Positions 42,035 to 51,261 are shown, numbered from the stretch's first letter. The stretch: 64,000 bases of DNA from Alphaproteobacteria bacterium UBA3612 (GCA_002375465.1 DFLT01000015.1:62001-126000); one strand, 5' to 3'. Numbers and translations are program-made. Notes: a model not told the origin generated them from the sequence alone.

Positions 42035-42933
42035 TATGCGCTTGTCTCCGCTTCTGCTGCGGACAGCCAGCCATTGACCTGCATCCAGCTGGTGCAGGCA
42101 CCCTTGGCCAGATCGCGAATGCGGCCGATATAGGCCTGCCGCTCCGCGACTGAGATCACTCCGCGCGCATCCAGCAGATTGAACAGATGGCTGGCGGCGA
42201 TGGTCTGGTCATAGGCTGGCAGCGGCAAGTTCGCGTCAATCAGCTTGGCGCTTTCCTCCTGCGCGTTGGTGAACTCCCTGAACAGCTTTTCGACCGTCGC
42301 ATGTTCGAAATTATAGGCGGACTGTTGCTGCTCGTTCGCCATGAATACGTCGCGATAGGTGACGCCCGCTCCGTTGAAGTCCAGGTCGTAGACGCTGTCC
42401 TTGCCCTGAATATAGGTCGCCAGACGCTCCAGGCCGTAGGTCAATTCGCCCGCCACCGGTTTGCAATCATAGCCGCCAACCTGCTGGAAATAGGTGAACT
42501 GCGTCACCTCCATGCCATCGCACCAGACTTCCCAGCCCAGACCCCAGGCGCCCAGCGTCGGCGATTCCCAATCATCTTCAACGAAACGAATGTCGTGCGC
42601 GTTCAGATCGATGCCGATGGCCTGCAGGCTACCCAGATACAGGTCCTGCAGATCCGCGGGACTGGGCTTCAGGATGACCTGAAACTGGTAATAATGCTGC
42701 AAACGGTTGGGGTTCTCGCCATAGCGGCCATCGGTCGGGCGGCGGCACGGCTGCACATAGGCGGCGTTCCACGTGTCAGGGCCCAGCGCGCGGAGTGTGG
42801 TTGCCGGGTGAAACGTGCCCGCACCCATTTCCTTGTCATAGGGTTGCAGGATCACGCATCCGCGATCCGCCCAATAGCGTTGCAGCGTCAGGATGATGTC
42901 CTGAAAGGAAAGGGGGTTTTCTGGCGTTGGCAT
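42034..42933 (-). CDS. glyQ: glycyl-tRNA synthetase alpha subunit
   Basis: Catalytic alpha subunit, 299 residues. Class II signatures: SFQDIILTLQRYWADRGCVILQPYD, GRYGENPNRLQHYYQFQVILKPSP, WEVWCDGMEVTQFTYFQQVGGYDCKPV, GELTYGLERLATYIQ. It makes glycyl-tRNA with GlyS. The start MPTPENPLSF at 42933 is chosen because the longer frame reads through non-conserved upstream sequence. First gene of glyQ-glyS-ppdK. Confidence 0.96.
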   Translation of the reverse strand: MPTPENPLSFQDIILTLQRYWADRGCVILQPYDKEMGAGTFHPATTLRALGPDTWNAAYVQPCRRPTDGRYGENPNRLQHYYQFQVILKPSPADLQDLYLGSLQAIGIDLNAHDIRFVEDDWESPTLGAWGLGWEVWCDGMEVTQFTYFQQVGGYDCKPVAGELTYGLERLATYIQGKDSVYDLDFNGAGVTYRDVFMANEQQQSAYNFEHATVEKLFREFTNAQEESAKLIDANLPLPAYDQTIAASHLFNLLDARGVISVAERQAYIGRIRDLAKGACTSWMQVNGWLSAAEAETSA

Positions 42934-43035
42934 GACAGGGCTGCCTCTAGAGGCGGTGGCGGGCGCGTTCAACTGGACTCGGCAGGGACGGCGGACAATC
43001 CGTTTGTCCGAAATGCGGGAGGGCTGAAACAAAGT

Positions 43036-43062
43036 GGGGCGCCCCGCGATGCGGAGCGCCCC
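43036..43062 (-). terminator. stem-loop after PEP-CTERM gene 2
   Basis: GGGGCGC (43036-43042) and GCGCCCC (43056-43062) pair perfectly with a 13-base loop. On the - strand the stem is followed by ACTTTGTTT, a weak T-rich tail. It lies 22 bases past the stop of PEP-CTERM gene 2. Confidence 0.5.
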
Positions 43063-43083
43063 AAGAGCGGACATGTCCGGCGG

Positions 43084-43830
43084 TTAGCGGCGGCGGCGAA
43101 GCGCTCCGAGGCCGAGAATGCCGAGGCCGATCAGGCCCAGTGCACCCGGCGCGGGGACTGGCGTGGGATCGGGATCGGGCGCAATGCCCTCTTCGATGCC
43201 GGCATAAAGGACCTGTGCCTGGCTGTGGTTGTAAAAGCCAAAGGCGCCGTCATCGAACGCGCCAAGGCCGGCGCTTGCTGCGGTCGCACTCAGTTCAAGA
43301 ACGCCGTCAACGCTGACCTGAATCAACTGGTCCGTGAAAACCAGATCAAAGTTGTAGGTCTGATTATCTACCCAACCCGTGTTGCCGAGATTGGTCGCGG
43401 TATCGAGCGTCTGCAGGCCATCGTCATAATCAAACAGCGTGGGAGCGCCATTGCCCTGGACCAGCGACATACGCAGGCCAGCGGTGTCACCGCTCTGATT
43501 GCCCTGTTTCCAGTGGATCAGAACGTAATTCGCGGAGGCCGAAGACAATTCTTCGTCCTCATAGCCAAGAACGAAGCCGATATAGTCATCGTCGCTTCCC
43601 GTTTGGACAGTGATCTCACCTGCCAGCGTCTTGCCTTGGGACAGGCTTCCGGGCTGGAAAAATGTAGTCGCGCCGCCATTGGTCGTTTGCAGAACGGCAT
43701 CGTTCGCAGGCGGGTTTTGCAGCGTCCAGTTTCCAGCACCATCGCTCTGCCAGGTGGACAGGTCCACGGGCGCAGCAAGCGCCGGGGTAGCCAGAAGAGC
43801 AGCCGTTGCCGTCATCATTGCGATTTTCAT
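43084..43830 (-). CDS. PEP-CTERM sorting-domain protein 2 (VPAP type)
   Basis: A 248-residue exported protein. Signal peptide MKIAMMTATAALLATPALA, then a beta-sandwich-like body with IGFVLGYEDE, YVLIHWKQG, TYNFDLVFTDQLIQVSVDGV (a concanavalin-like pattern, as in thrombospondin-type lectin domains), and a tail VPAPGALGLIGLGIL followed by RRRR. VPAP is the usual alphaproteobacterial variant of PEP-CTERM. The start at 43830 fits the signal peptide and an AAGGA site. It shares a sigma54 promoter and upstream element with PEP-CTERM protein 1, from which it differs in body sequence. Confidence 0.88.
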   Translation of the reverse strand: MKIAMMTATAALLATPALAAPVDLSTWQSDGAGNWTLQNPPANDAVLQTTNGGATTFFQPGSLSQGKTLAGEITVQTGSDDDYIGFVLGYEDEELSSASANYVLIHWKQGNQSGDTAGLRMSLVQGNGAPTLFDYDDGLQTLDTATNLGNTGWVDNQTYNFDLVFTDQLIQVSVDGVLELSATAASAGLGAFDDGAFGFYNHSQAQVLYAGIEEGIAPDPDPTPVPAPGALGLIGLGILGLGALRRRR

Positions 43831-43906
43831 ATAAGGTTCCTTTCTTATGGAGCCCGGTACGCAACTGGGGCACTCGTGGTGACGCATCTCGCGGGGATGA
43901 GGGTAA

Positions 43907-43921
43907 GCAAGCGCCATGCCA
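43907..43921 (-). promoter_or_regulatory. sigma54 promoter of PEP-CTERM gene 2
   Basis: On the - strand: TGGCATGGCGCTTGCT, one mismatch from TGGCACGNNNNTTGCW. The predicted start is near 43895, giving a leader of about 65 bases. Confidence 0.75.
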
Positions 43922-43983
43922 AATATGCAAGTTCCTAAGTTGCAAAAGCTATTCCCTCTGGCGGGTTGTCGGAATGACTAATC

Positions 43984-43999
43984 TGTAAAGATTTCCGAC
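43984..43999 (-). promoter_or_regulatory. upstream activator element of PEP-CTERM gene 2
   Basis: TGTAAAGATTTCCGAC, 15 of 16 bases identical to the element of PEP-CTERM gene 1; the first base is 77 bp from the first base of the sigma54 promoter, one helical turn more than at the other two sites. It is part of a longer inverted repeat, TGTCGGAA (43967-43974) with TTCCGACA (43993-44000), as expected for a dimeric activator. Confidence 0.65.
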
Positions 44000-44079
44000 A
44001 GTGTCTCGCTTGGCAAAGGCAATGCGGCGAAGCGTGGGCGCCTTGCAGAATCATGTCCATGCCGATACAGAAACGCCAA

Positions 44080-44125
44080 CCCCGCGACGCCGCCACCCTG
44101 GAGGGCTGCGTTAGAGCGGGGCTTT
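44080..44125 (+). promoter_or_regulatory. possible attenuator in the rplY leader
   Basis: CCCCGC (44080-44085) can pair with GCGGGG (44116-44121), enclosing a smaller CCCTggAGGG stem, and is followed by CTTTTG. This terminator-like fold lies 19 bases before the rplY ATG. Ribosomal-protein leaders are often structured, but no known family was recognised. Confidence 0.35.
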
Positions 44126-44143
44126 TGTGTTTGGAGAAATGAC

Positions 44144-44806
44144 ATGAGCGAAGCGATGACCATCGCGGCGCAGGTGCGCGACAAGGCGGGCAAGGGAGCC
44201 TCCCGCGCGATCCGGCGTGAGGGGCGTGTCCCCGCAGTAATATATGGCGACAAGAAGGAAGCTCTCAGCGTCCATGTGGAGGAGAAGCTGCTCCGCAAGC
44301 TGCTGAATACGGGCCATATGATGTCGAGCGTTGTTCAGGTCGAGGTCGAAGGCGGCGACAGCCATCGCACCCTGCCGAAGGACGTGCAGTTCCATCCTGT
44401 CAGCGGCCGTCCCATCCATGTCGATTTCCTGCGCCTGGCAAAGGGCCAGAAGATCGACGTCGAAGTGCCCATGCACTTCACGGACGAGGAAGCGAGCCCG
44501 GGCCTGAAGCGCGGCGGCGTTCTGAACATCGTCCGGCACGAGATTGAGGTCTCCTGCCGTCCGTCGCTTATCCCGTCCGAACTGGTTGCTTCGCTTGCCG
44601 GACTTGAGGTCGGCGATTCGATCCACATCAGCCAGGTTGCTCTGCCGGAAGGCGTCGAGGTCGACTATGGCGACCATGACTTCACCGTCGCCACCATCGT
44701 GGCGCCGTCCGCGCTTCGCTCGCAGGACGATGAGGCCGAGGAGGACGAGGCTCCTGCAGCGGACGCTGTACCGAGCACCGAGCAGACCGAGGAAGAGGGC
44801 GAATAG
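44144..44806 (+). CDS. rplY: ribosomal protein L25 (Ctc/TL5 type)
   Basis: 50S protein that binds 5S rRNA. 220 residues, the long Ctc form. The L25 domain (1-95) shows AAQVRDKAGKGASRAIRREGRVPAVIYG and LPKDVQFHPVSGRPIHVDFLR; the C-terminal TL5/Ctc domain follows (about 96-190), then an acidic tail (DDEAEEDEAPAAD). The ATG at 44144 is used because GGAG precedes it. The rplY-pth order is typical of bacteria. A perfect 15-bp stem-loop follows the stop. Confidence 0.95.
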   Translation: MSEAMTIAAQVRDKAGKGASRAIRREGRVPAVIYGDKKEALSVHVEEKLLRKLLNTGHMMSSVVQVEVEGGDSHRTLPKDVQFHPVSGRPIHVDFLRLAKGQKIDVEVPMHFTDEEASPGLKRGGVLNIVRHEIEVSCRPSLIPSELVASLAGLEVGDSIHISQVALPEGVEVDYGDHDFTVATIVAPSALRSQDDEAEEDEAPAADAVPSTEQTEEEGE

Positions 44807-44811
44807 TCCCG

Positions 44812-44846
44812 TTTCAGGGCATCCCCACGGCGGGGATGCCCTGAAA
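44812..44846 (+). terminator. long perfect stem-loop after rplY
   Basis: TTTCAGGGCATCCCC (44812-44826) pairs over all 15 positions with GGGGATGCCCTGAAA (44832-44846), loop of 5. There is no T-run, so it may protect the rplY transcript or limit read-through into pth rather than act as a classic terminator. Confidence 0.6.
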
Positions 44847-45004
44847 ATCTTCGCTGCCATCCGGCAGTTGGCGCCTGGATTTTCAGTAGCGCTTGGCGGG
44901 ATTGTCTGCCTGACCCATGCCTGGATCGGATTGTCGGTCCTTGCCGTGACTGCCTATCTCGGATCGCGAAGCTTTCGACTGGCGAAACGCCGAGGGGATT
45001 ATCG

Positions 45005-45574
45005 ATGCAAATCTTCGCGGGTTTGGGAAATCCCGGCGCGAAATATGCGCTTCATCGCCATAATATCGGTTTCATGGCCGTTGACGCGATCCATGATCGT
45101 CACGGCTTTGGTCCCTGGGTCAACAGTTTTGGCGGGCTGGTGTCGGCCGGTCGCATGGGCGCGGAAAAGCTGCTGCTGCTGAAACCGCAGACTTTCATGA
45201 ACGAAAGCGGCCGCTCCATCGGTGAGGCAATGCGCTTCTATAAATCCACGCCAGAAGATGTGACCGTCCTTTACGACGAACTCGATCTTGCCCCCTTCAA
45301 GGTAAAGGTAAAGCGCGGCGGCGGCGCGGCCGGGCATAATGGCATCCGCTCCACCATTCAGCATATCGGGCCCGAATTCAGGCGGGTCCGTCTGGGCATC
45401 GGTCATCCGGGGCACAAGGATCGCGTAACCGGCCATGTGCTGGGCAATTTCGCGAAGGCGGAAACCGACGACCTCGTGGAACTGCTTCACGCCGTCGCGA
45501 TAGAGGCCGAACGACTTGTCGGCGGGGACGATGCGCGTTTCATGTCCGATGTCGCGCTGCGCCAGCAGAGATAG
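45005..45574 (+). CDS. pth: peptidyl-tRNA hydrolase
   Basis: Releases peptides from prematurely dropped peptidyl-tRNA. 189 residues. The family signature starts MQIFAGLGNPGAKYALHRHNIGF, with catalytic His in RHNIGF and substrate-binding Asn in GLGNPG. Also LLKPQTFMNESGRSI, DELDLAPFKVKVKRGGGAAGHNGIRS and LGIGHPGHKDRVTGHVL. It lies 198 bases after rplY; that space shows no supported gene. Confidence 0.97.
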   Translation: MQIFAGLGNPGAKYALHRHNIGFMAVDAIHDRHGFGPWVNSFGGLVSAGRMGAEKLLLLKPQTFMNESGRSIGEAMRFYKSTPEDVTVLYDELDLAPFKVKVKRGGGAAGHNGIRSTIQHIGPEFRRVRLGIGHPGHKDRVTGHVLGNFAKAETDDLVELLHAVAIEAERLVGGDDARFMSDVALRQQR

Positions 45575-45652
45575 CGCGTAGGGGAAACGCCCTAGACATC
45601 CGCGTCCGACGGCTTAACCCCGACCCGGACGAATTTGTGCAAAATGGGGGAC

Positions 45653-47140
45653 ATGCGCGTCATGAGTCTGATCGAACGCGTCACCAATATCAGTGACTTC
45701 ATCTGGGTCGGCACCTGGAACGGCAATGAAGTCCTGCCCATGCCCCCCATGGTCATCATCTTGCTCGGCATCGGCCTCTACATCATGGTGGGCCTGCGCT
45801 TCTATCCGATCCTGAAGCTCGGCAGCGCGATCAAGGGCCTGTTTGCCAGCCGCAAGGGGCAGGGGGCGGGCGAGATTTCTCCGTTCGCGGCCCTGTCGAC
45901 GGCGCTGTCCGGCCAGGTCGGTACAGGCAATCTTGCTGGCGTTGCGACGGCGCTGACCCTCGGCGGTCCCGGCGCCATCTTCTGGATGTGGATCACCGCG
46001 CTGTTCGGAATGGCACTTGCCTTTGCGGAAGGCTCGCTTGCCATTCGCTTTCGGGAACAGGCGGCGGACGGCACGTTTCGTGGTGGGCCCATGACCTACA
46101 TCATGATGGGGCTTGGCAAGAAATGGACCTGGCTGGCCGTCCTGTTCTGCATTGGCACGCTGTTTTCCGCGCTGGTCACCGGCAATTCCATTCAGTCGAA
46201 CGCGGTCGCGGATTCGATGACGGAGCTGTTCGGGCTGGAGGAATGGATTGGCGGGCTGATCGTCGCGATCCTGGTGTTCATCGTCATCATCGGCGGCATC
46301 AAGTCGATCGGCGCGGTAGCGGAGAAGGTCGTCCCCTTCATGGCCGCGGCGTACCTCGTCATGGCGCTGATCGCGATCCTGCTGGATATTCAGGATATTC
46401 CGGAGACGTTCGGTCGCATCTTCTCCGGCGCCTTCAACGTACAGTCCGCGTCGGGCGGATTTCTGGGCGCTGCCGTCATCATCGCCATACGCGCAGGCGT
46501 GGCGCGCGGTCTGTTCTCCAACGAGAGCGGGCAGGGCTCGACGCCGATCGCCCATGCCGTGGCGCAAACCGACGACCCGGCACAGCAGGGCCGCATGGCG
46601 ATGCTCGGCACGTTTATTGACACCATCGTCATCTGCACGATGACCGCGCTCGTCATCCTCACGGTGGAGGGCGACTTTATCGGCAATGGTCAGGCGGTCA
46701 CCCATGCCTGGCAATCGGACCTGAACGGTTTTGCCATGACATCAGGCGCGTTCGGCGCCGCCTTTCCATTCCAGCTTGCGGGGATTCCGATCGGCACGAT
46801 GATCGCCAGCATCGCGTTGATCCTGTTTGTCTTCACGACGCTTCTGACCTGGAGCTATTATGGAGAGCGGGCGATCACCTTTCTCTATGACCGTACCCCC
46901 GGTGCCACTGCGCGTGGCGAGCGGGTGCTTCACATATTGTGGCGTGTCCTCTGGTGCGTCGCCATCTTCATTGGCGCGTCGGCCGATCTGGAACTGGTAT
47001 GGAGGTTGGGCGATATTTCGAATGCGGCCATGGCGCTGCCGAACCTGATCGCGCTCGCTGCCCTCTCCAGCGTGGTCTTCGCCCTCGCTCGCGGCGATCG
47101 CCGCGCAGGGAAGACTCACGAACTGGAAAAGAGGACCTAG
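45653..47140 (+). CDS. sodium:alanine/glycine symporter (AGCS family)
   Basis: An inner-membrane amino-acid:Na+ symporter with about eleven hydrophobic segments. Family signatures: GEISPFAALSTALSGQVGTGNLAGVATAL, GGPGAIFWMWITALFGMA, RGLFSNESGQGSTPIAHA and LLTWSYYGERA. The substrate is probably alanine or glycine. Starts at 45653 and 45662 are both possible: the G-run 45646-45650 is close to the first and far from the second. Length ~495 residues. It converges with the transglutaminase gene. Confidence 0.93.
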   Translation: MRVMSLIERVTNISDFIWVGTWNGNEVLPMPPMVIILLGIGLYIMVGLRFYPILKLGSAIKGLFASRKGQGAGEISPFAALSTALSGQVGTGNLAGVATALTLGGPGAIFWMWITALFGMALAFAEGSLAIRFREQAADGTFRGGPMTYIMMGLGKKWTWLAVLFCIGTLFSALVTGNSIQSNAVADSMTELFGLEEWIGGLIVAILVFIVIIGGIKSIGAVAEKVVPFMAAAYLVMALIAILLDIQDIPETFGRIFSGAFNVQSASGGFLGAAVIIAIRAGVARGLFSNESGQGSTPIAHAVAQTDDPAQQGRMAMLGTFIDTIVICTMTALVILTVEGDFIGNGQAVTHAWQSDLNGFAMTSGAFGAAFPFQLAGIPIGTMIASIALILFVFTTLLTWSYYGERAITFLYDRTPGATARGERVLHILWRVLWCVAIFIGASADLELVWRLGDISNAAMALPNLIALAALSSVVFALARGDRRAGKTHELEKRT

Positions 47141-47156
47141 TGGCGCGTAGCGTCGA

Positions 47157-47936
47157 TTATTCGACCTTTTCGACTTCCACGGTTTGCGCCTCCAGCGTCG
47201 CGGCGCCGTAGATGGTCATAAAGCTGATATCCGCCGCATCGCGGCCGACGCCGATGCGGGCGATGCCGTCGACAGGCGCCATGCCGGTGGGGTCGACCAA
47301 GTGCCATTCGCCATCCAAAAAGACTTCGGCGACGGCATGGAAATCCTGCGGCTCGACCCCGACGGCATAGACACTCGCGGCGCGCGCCGGAATGCCGCTG
47401 GCGCGGGCCAGCGTGACCAGGACATGGGCATAGTCGCGGCAAATCCCCTGCCGCTTCACAAATGTGTCGAGCGCAGTGGTGTCAGCGTTGCTTGATCCCG
47501 GAGTGTAGGCGAATTTTCGTTCGATCCAGTCGCGCAGGGCCATGATTCGCGCGCCACCGGACAGTTTGCCAAATTCGGTTTCGACAAAGCTCTGAAACTG
47601 ATTGGCCGGGCAATAGCGCGATCCCATCAGATATTTGATGACGTCGCCGGGCAGCAGGTGGACCGGAACCTGGTTCAGATTTGAACAGTCGCCGACCGGT
47701 CGATCAATGGAAACCGTTGCACGATAGTCCGCTGTGAACCGTTCATCCCGGCGGATCCATATCCGTTCGCCGATATATTCCTCGCCCGGCACGCGTGCGA
47801 AATGCCCCTCGCCTGGTACGAAGATATGCGCCGCCTCGACCTTTTGGTCCGGCATCGCCGCGGCCTCGATCTGCAGCAATATGTCGGACGGACCCGCCAG
47901 CGAATAGTCCAAGTGAACATTAATGTTTATTTTCAT
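47157..47936 (-). CDS. transglutaminase-like cysteine protease domain protein
   Basis: A 259-residue cytoplasmic-looking protein with no signal peptide. It has an N-terminal beta domain (MKININVHLDYSLAGPSDILLQIE, the Bact_transglu_N pattern) and a C-terminal transglutaminase core. The triad is visible: Cys in RQGICRDYAHVLV, His in QDFHAVAEVFLDGEW and Asp in WHLVDPTGMAP. Such proteins probably cleave or cross-link peptides; the target is unknown. The start at 47936 is chosen as the first residue of the conserved N-domain. Confidence 0.88.
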   Translation of the reverse strand: MKININVHLDYSLAGPSDILLQIEAAAMPDQKVEAAHIFVPGEGHFARVPGEEYIGERIWIRRDERFTADYRATVSIDRPVGDCSNLNQVPVHLLPGDVIKYLMGSRYCPANQFQSFVETEFGKLSGGARIMALRDWIERKFAYTPGSSNADTTALDTFVKRQGICRDYAHVLVTLARASGIPARAASVYAVGVEPQDFHAVAEVFLDGEWHLVDPTGMAPVDGIARIGVGRDAADISFMTIYGAATLEAQTVEVEKVE

Positions 47937-48207
47937 AATAGAGAAAGTTCTCACTAGGGGTTGTCGTTCCCCAAATTGGTTAGTGTTGCGGTAAAAACAC
48001 AGTCAGTGCACGATAATCACGCTTTCGCTTACCAATACTTTACAGCCTTAGAAACCCGCCCCTAAAAACTAAGTCATGCCCAAAAGGGCTGGGGCCGCAC
48101 CGCGAAAAACGCGTTCATGGCAAATCTTGATATAGATTTACTTGGGCGCAGATTCGAAAAGGCTGCGGGCCTTCAAGAAATTCATGGTCCAACAAAGGGA
48201 ACAGGAC

Positions 48208-51207
48208 ATGACAAAATCAATTTTACGAACAGCATTGCGCACGAGTTCCGCAATTGCTGTTGCAACCGTAGCCTTCTCCACCCCCGCCTTCGCTCAGGCC
48301 GCTGATGCGGTCGTAACTGACGATGTTATCGTTGTGACGGGTTCGCGCATCTCTCGCCCGGATCTTGAAAATGCGAGCCCTGTTTCGGTGACCAGCAAGG
48401 AAGAACTCGACATTGCAGGTACGGTCAACGTTGAGGAAATACTGACCGACCTGCCACAGGTTGTGCCGACACTTACGTCTGCATCCAACAATCCTGGTGA
48501 CGGTGCGGCGACGGTTGATCTTCGCGGTCTGGGTGCCAGCCGAACGCTCGTTCTCGTGAATGGTCGACGCTATGTATCTTACGACGACGCACAGATCGTT
48601 GACCTTAACACCATCCCGGCCGGCCTGATCGAGCGGGTAGACGTCGTGACCGGAGGCCGTTCGGCCGTGTACGGCTCGGACGCTGTCGCAGGTGTTGTGA
48701 ATTTCGTTCTGCGAGACGATTTTCAGGGCGCGGAATTTAACAGCCAGTACCGCCTTACAGAAGATGGCGACGGCAAGACTTTCTCTGTCGACGGTCTCAT
48801 CGGCGGAAACTTCGAAGATGGCCGCGGTAATGCTACTCTCTATGCCAGCTACCTAAAGCGGGACCCGATTTTCCAGGGTGATCGCGAATATTCAAGGCAA
48901 GCCCTCATCGACGATGGTGAAGGTGGTGTATTCTTCGGCGGATCGGCGTCTATCCTGGAAAGCCGTCTCGTTCCTTCTGGTCTGGGCGGCCGTCAGTTCG
49001 ATGCTGGCGGCAACCTTGTTGCAGATGACGGGGATCCAAACGCGGCCGGCACGAACGTGCGGTTTCTCGATAACGGCGATTTCGTTGCCTATAACGCCAC
49101 AACCGATCAGTATAACTACGCACCGGTCAACTATTTGCAGACCCCGCAAGAGCGTTATCTGATCAATGCCACGGCTCATTATGAAATTAGCCCCGCATTC
49201 GAGCCGTTCATGGAACTCACCTACATCAATAGTCAGGTGAATACGCAGCTCGCGCCGACCCCTGTTTCCTCCGGTCAGTTCCCGGCGACAGCGAACAGCC
49301 CGGCAGGTACGATCGCCATTGCAACGGACAATCCGTTTCTCAGCGCCGAAACGCAGGCGCGTTTTGCTGCCCTAGATGCATCCGAATTGCAGATCGTTCG
49401 CGATGCAGATGACAATCCTGTTGTCGGACCTGACGGCGAGACTCTTTATGAAGCTGCTCCGACGGCTGGCGATGGGTTCATCACCGGCAGCCTCGGTCGT
49501 CGCTTTGCCGAAGGTGGTGCGCGCTTCCAGCAGGACCAGCGCGATGCGTTTCGTATCCTCGCCGGTACTCGCGGTGATATTGGCAGCGGCTTCAGCTACG
49601 ACGCCTATTACAGCTACGCCCGCAACAAGGATTTGCAGGCTCAGGCTGGCAATGTGCAGATCAGCCGCTTCGTGCAAGCGCTTGATGCTGTTCAAACTCC
49701 CACGGGGATCGAGTGCCGTGACACTTCCAATGGTTGTGTTCCCGTCAACATTTTCGGCGCCGGAAACACGTCAGCCGCTGCAGCGGATTTCGTTACGGTC
49801 CCGACCACGAACCGCTATTCGATCAGTGAGCAGGTGGCGAGTGTTACACTCAGCAACGGTGACCTGGGCGACATCGGCGGCGGGCCGATCGGTGTGGCTG
49901 TCGGCGCTGAATATCGGAAGCTTTCCGGCAGCTATACGCCGGACCCTGTCCTGTCTGCAGGCGACGTTGTGGGTTTTAACGCCGGACAGCCGACCTCTGG
50001 TAGCTACGATGTCAAAGAATTGTTTGCCGAGGTTGCCGTTCCGGTCCTCGCCGGCCTGCCTTTCGTCGATAGTCTCGAACTGAATGGTGCCGTGCGTTAC
50101 TCCGATTACAACAATGCCGTGGGCGGGGTTTGGGCTTATGCTGGCGGTGCGCAATATACGCCTGTCGTCGGAATGACCTTCCGCGGCCAATATCAGCGTG
50201 CTGTTCGTGCGCCCACAATCAGACAGCTGTTCCAGGGCGGTTCGGTTGGATTCCCGTCAGCGACCGACCCTTGTGAGCAGCCTATCGCAGCAACGAACGA
50301 AAATCTTCGGCAGAGCTGTCTTGCACAGGGTGTTCCAGGCAGCCTCATTGGCGATGATTTTGCGGGCGGTAACTCGCAGATTCAGTCCCAGTTTGGCGGA
50401 AACGAGAACCTGACAGAAGAAAAGTCGGACACTTACACCGCAGGTGTTATCATCGCGCCGGTTGCCCTGAACGGCCTGAGCCTGACCGCCGACTACTACA
50501 ACATCACGATCGATAACTTCATCAGCACCGACGGCCCAGGAACGGCGAACATTCTCGCTGCCTGCTATGGCGATGCGAACAGTGATTTCGTACCTTACGA
50601 TGCCAGCGTTTGTTCCCTGGCGCCACGCAATCCCGCTTCTTTTGGTCTTGAGAATGTGGCATCGATCAACGCCAACCTCGGGGCGCTGAAGACCGAAGGC
50701 GTCGACGTGGAACTGCGCTATGGACTGGGTCTGCCGTTCCTGCCGGTCAATGGCGATGAGGCATTCCTGTCAATTCGCGCCACCGGTACATATTTGATCA
50801 ACTATGACCTGACACCCATTGCCAGCGCGCCGGGTCTCGTGAACGATTGCGAGGGGACGTTTGGGAATATCTGCGGTGGTCCCTACGCGAAGTTCCGTTC
50901 ATCGGTCCGCACTACCTTGACGACGGGTCCGGTAACCACATCGGTTCTGTGGCGGCACATTGGTTCGTCGACCGATGATGATGACGGGGCGCTGTATTTC
51001 CGTGAGCGTTTCTCGGCGGAGAACTACTTTGACCTGGCGTTCGCATTCAGCCCGGCAGAAGAGTACACGTTCCGCTTGGGCGTCGACAACGTTTTCGACA
51101 ATCAACCACAAATAGGCGGCAGCAATATGGAGCAGGCAAACACCTTCCCATCTACGTACGATCCGTTTGGTCGTCGTTATTACGCATCGGTGTCACTCGG
51201 CTTTTAA
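48208..51207 (+). CDS. TonB-dependent outer-membrane receptor
   Basis: A 999-residue receptor with a signal peptide (MTKSILRTALRTSSAIAVATVAFSTPAFAQA), a plug domain (DDVIVVTGSRISRPDLENASPVSVTSKEELDIAG; GLGASRTLVLVNGRRY; VDVVTGGRSAVYGSDAVAGVVNFVL) and a 22-strand barrel ending ...GRRYYASVSLGF, with the terminal Phe for Bam recognition. It is of the long CirA/oligosaccharide-like group common in sphingomonads; the ligand is unknown. The ATG at 48208 has AGGA upstream. Its base composition looks less GC-rich than that of neighbouring genes (judged by eye). A strong terminator follows. Confidence 0.94.
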   Translation: MTKSILRTALRTSSAIAVATVAFSTPAFAQAADAVVTDDVIVVTGSRISRPDLENASPVSVTSKEELDIAGTVNVEEILTDLPQVVPTLTSASNNPGDGAATVDLRGLGASRTLVLVNGRRYVSYDDAQIVDLNTIPAGLIERVDVVTGGRSAVYGSDAVAGVVNFVLRDDFQGAEFNSQYRLTEDGDGKTFSVDGLIGGNFEDGRGNATLYASYLKRDPIFQGDREYSRQALIDDGEGGVFFGGSASILESRLVPSGLGGRQFDAGGNLVADDGDPNAAGTNVRFLDNGDFVAYNATTDQYNYAPVNYLQTPQERYLINATAHYEISPAFEPFMELTYINSQVNTQLAPTPVSSGQFPATANSPAGTIAIATDNPFLSAETQARFAALDASELQIVRDADDNPVVGPDGETLYEAAPTAGDGFITGSLGRRFAEGGARFQQDQRDAFRILAGTRGDIGSGFSYDAYYSYARNKDLQAQAGNVQISRFVQALDAVQTPTGIECRDTSNGCVPVNIFGAGNTSAAAADFVTVPTTNRYSISEQVASVTLSNGDLGDIGGGPIGVAVGAEYRKLSGSYTPDPVLSAGDVVGFNAGQPTSGSYDVKELFAEVAVPVLAGLPFVDSLELNGAVRYSDYNNAVGGVWAYAGGAQYTPVVGMTFRGQYQRAVRAPTIRQLFQGGSVGFPSATDPCEQPIAATNENLRQSCLAQGVPGSLIGDDFAGGNSQIQSQFGGNENLTEEKSDTYTAGVIIAPVALNGLSLTADYYNITIDNFISTDGPGTANILAACYGDANSDFVPYDASVCSLAPRNPASFGLENVASINANLGALKTEGVDVELRYGLGLPFLPVNGDEAFLSIRATGTYLINYDLTPIASAPGLVNDCEGTFGNICGGPYAKFRSSVRTTLTTGPVTTSVLWRHIGSSTDDDDGALYFRERFSAENYFDLAFAFSPAEEYTFRLGVDNVFDNQPQIGGSNMEQANTFPSTYDPFGRRYYASVSLGF

Positions 51208-51228
51208 TAGATCAGCCGAACACTATTG

Positions 51229-51261
51229 GGCGGGGAGTGCTTGCACTTCCCGCCTTTTTTT
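51229..51261 (+). terminator. intrinsic terminator of the TonB receptor gene
   Basis: GGCGGGGAGTGC (51229-51240) and GCACTTCCCGCC (51243-51254) form a 12-bp stem with a single G-U pair and a 2-base gap, followed by seven T (51255-51261). Very strong; it lies just past the TonB receptor stop and before the convergent EamA gene. Confidence 0.9.

Larger units (their letters stand above)
43831..44143. other. divergent regulatory region, PEP-CTERM gene 2 / rplY
   Basis: A 313-base space with two distinct halves. The left half (43831-44000) holds the sigma54 promoter and its upstream element for the - strand PEP-CTERM gene. The right half (44001-44143) precedes rplY and holds a possible attenuator. 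No protein gene is seen. Confidence 0.7.

Noticed and set aside
44853..45004. Membrane-like frame between rplY and pth (AAIRQLAPGFSVALGGIVCLTHAW...)
   Set aside because: No ATG or GTG start, and the frame continues through most of pth without a stop near the pth start; kept as non-coding.
48034..48050. CTTTACA upstream of the TonB receptor as a fourth activator element
   Set aside because: The second half of the element (GTCGG) is missing and no sigma54 promoter lies downstream at 67 or 77 bp.
47955..48207. Possible cobalamin-type riboswitch upstream of the TonB receptor
   Set aside because: No B12-box or matching stems could be found; the leader shows no recognised structure.
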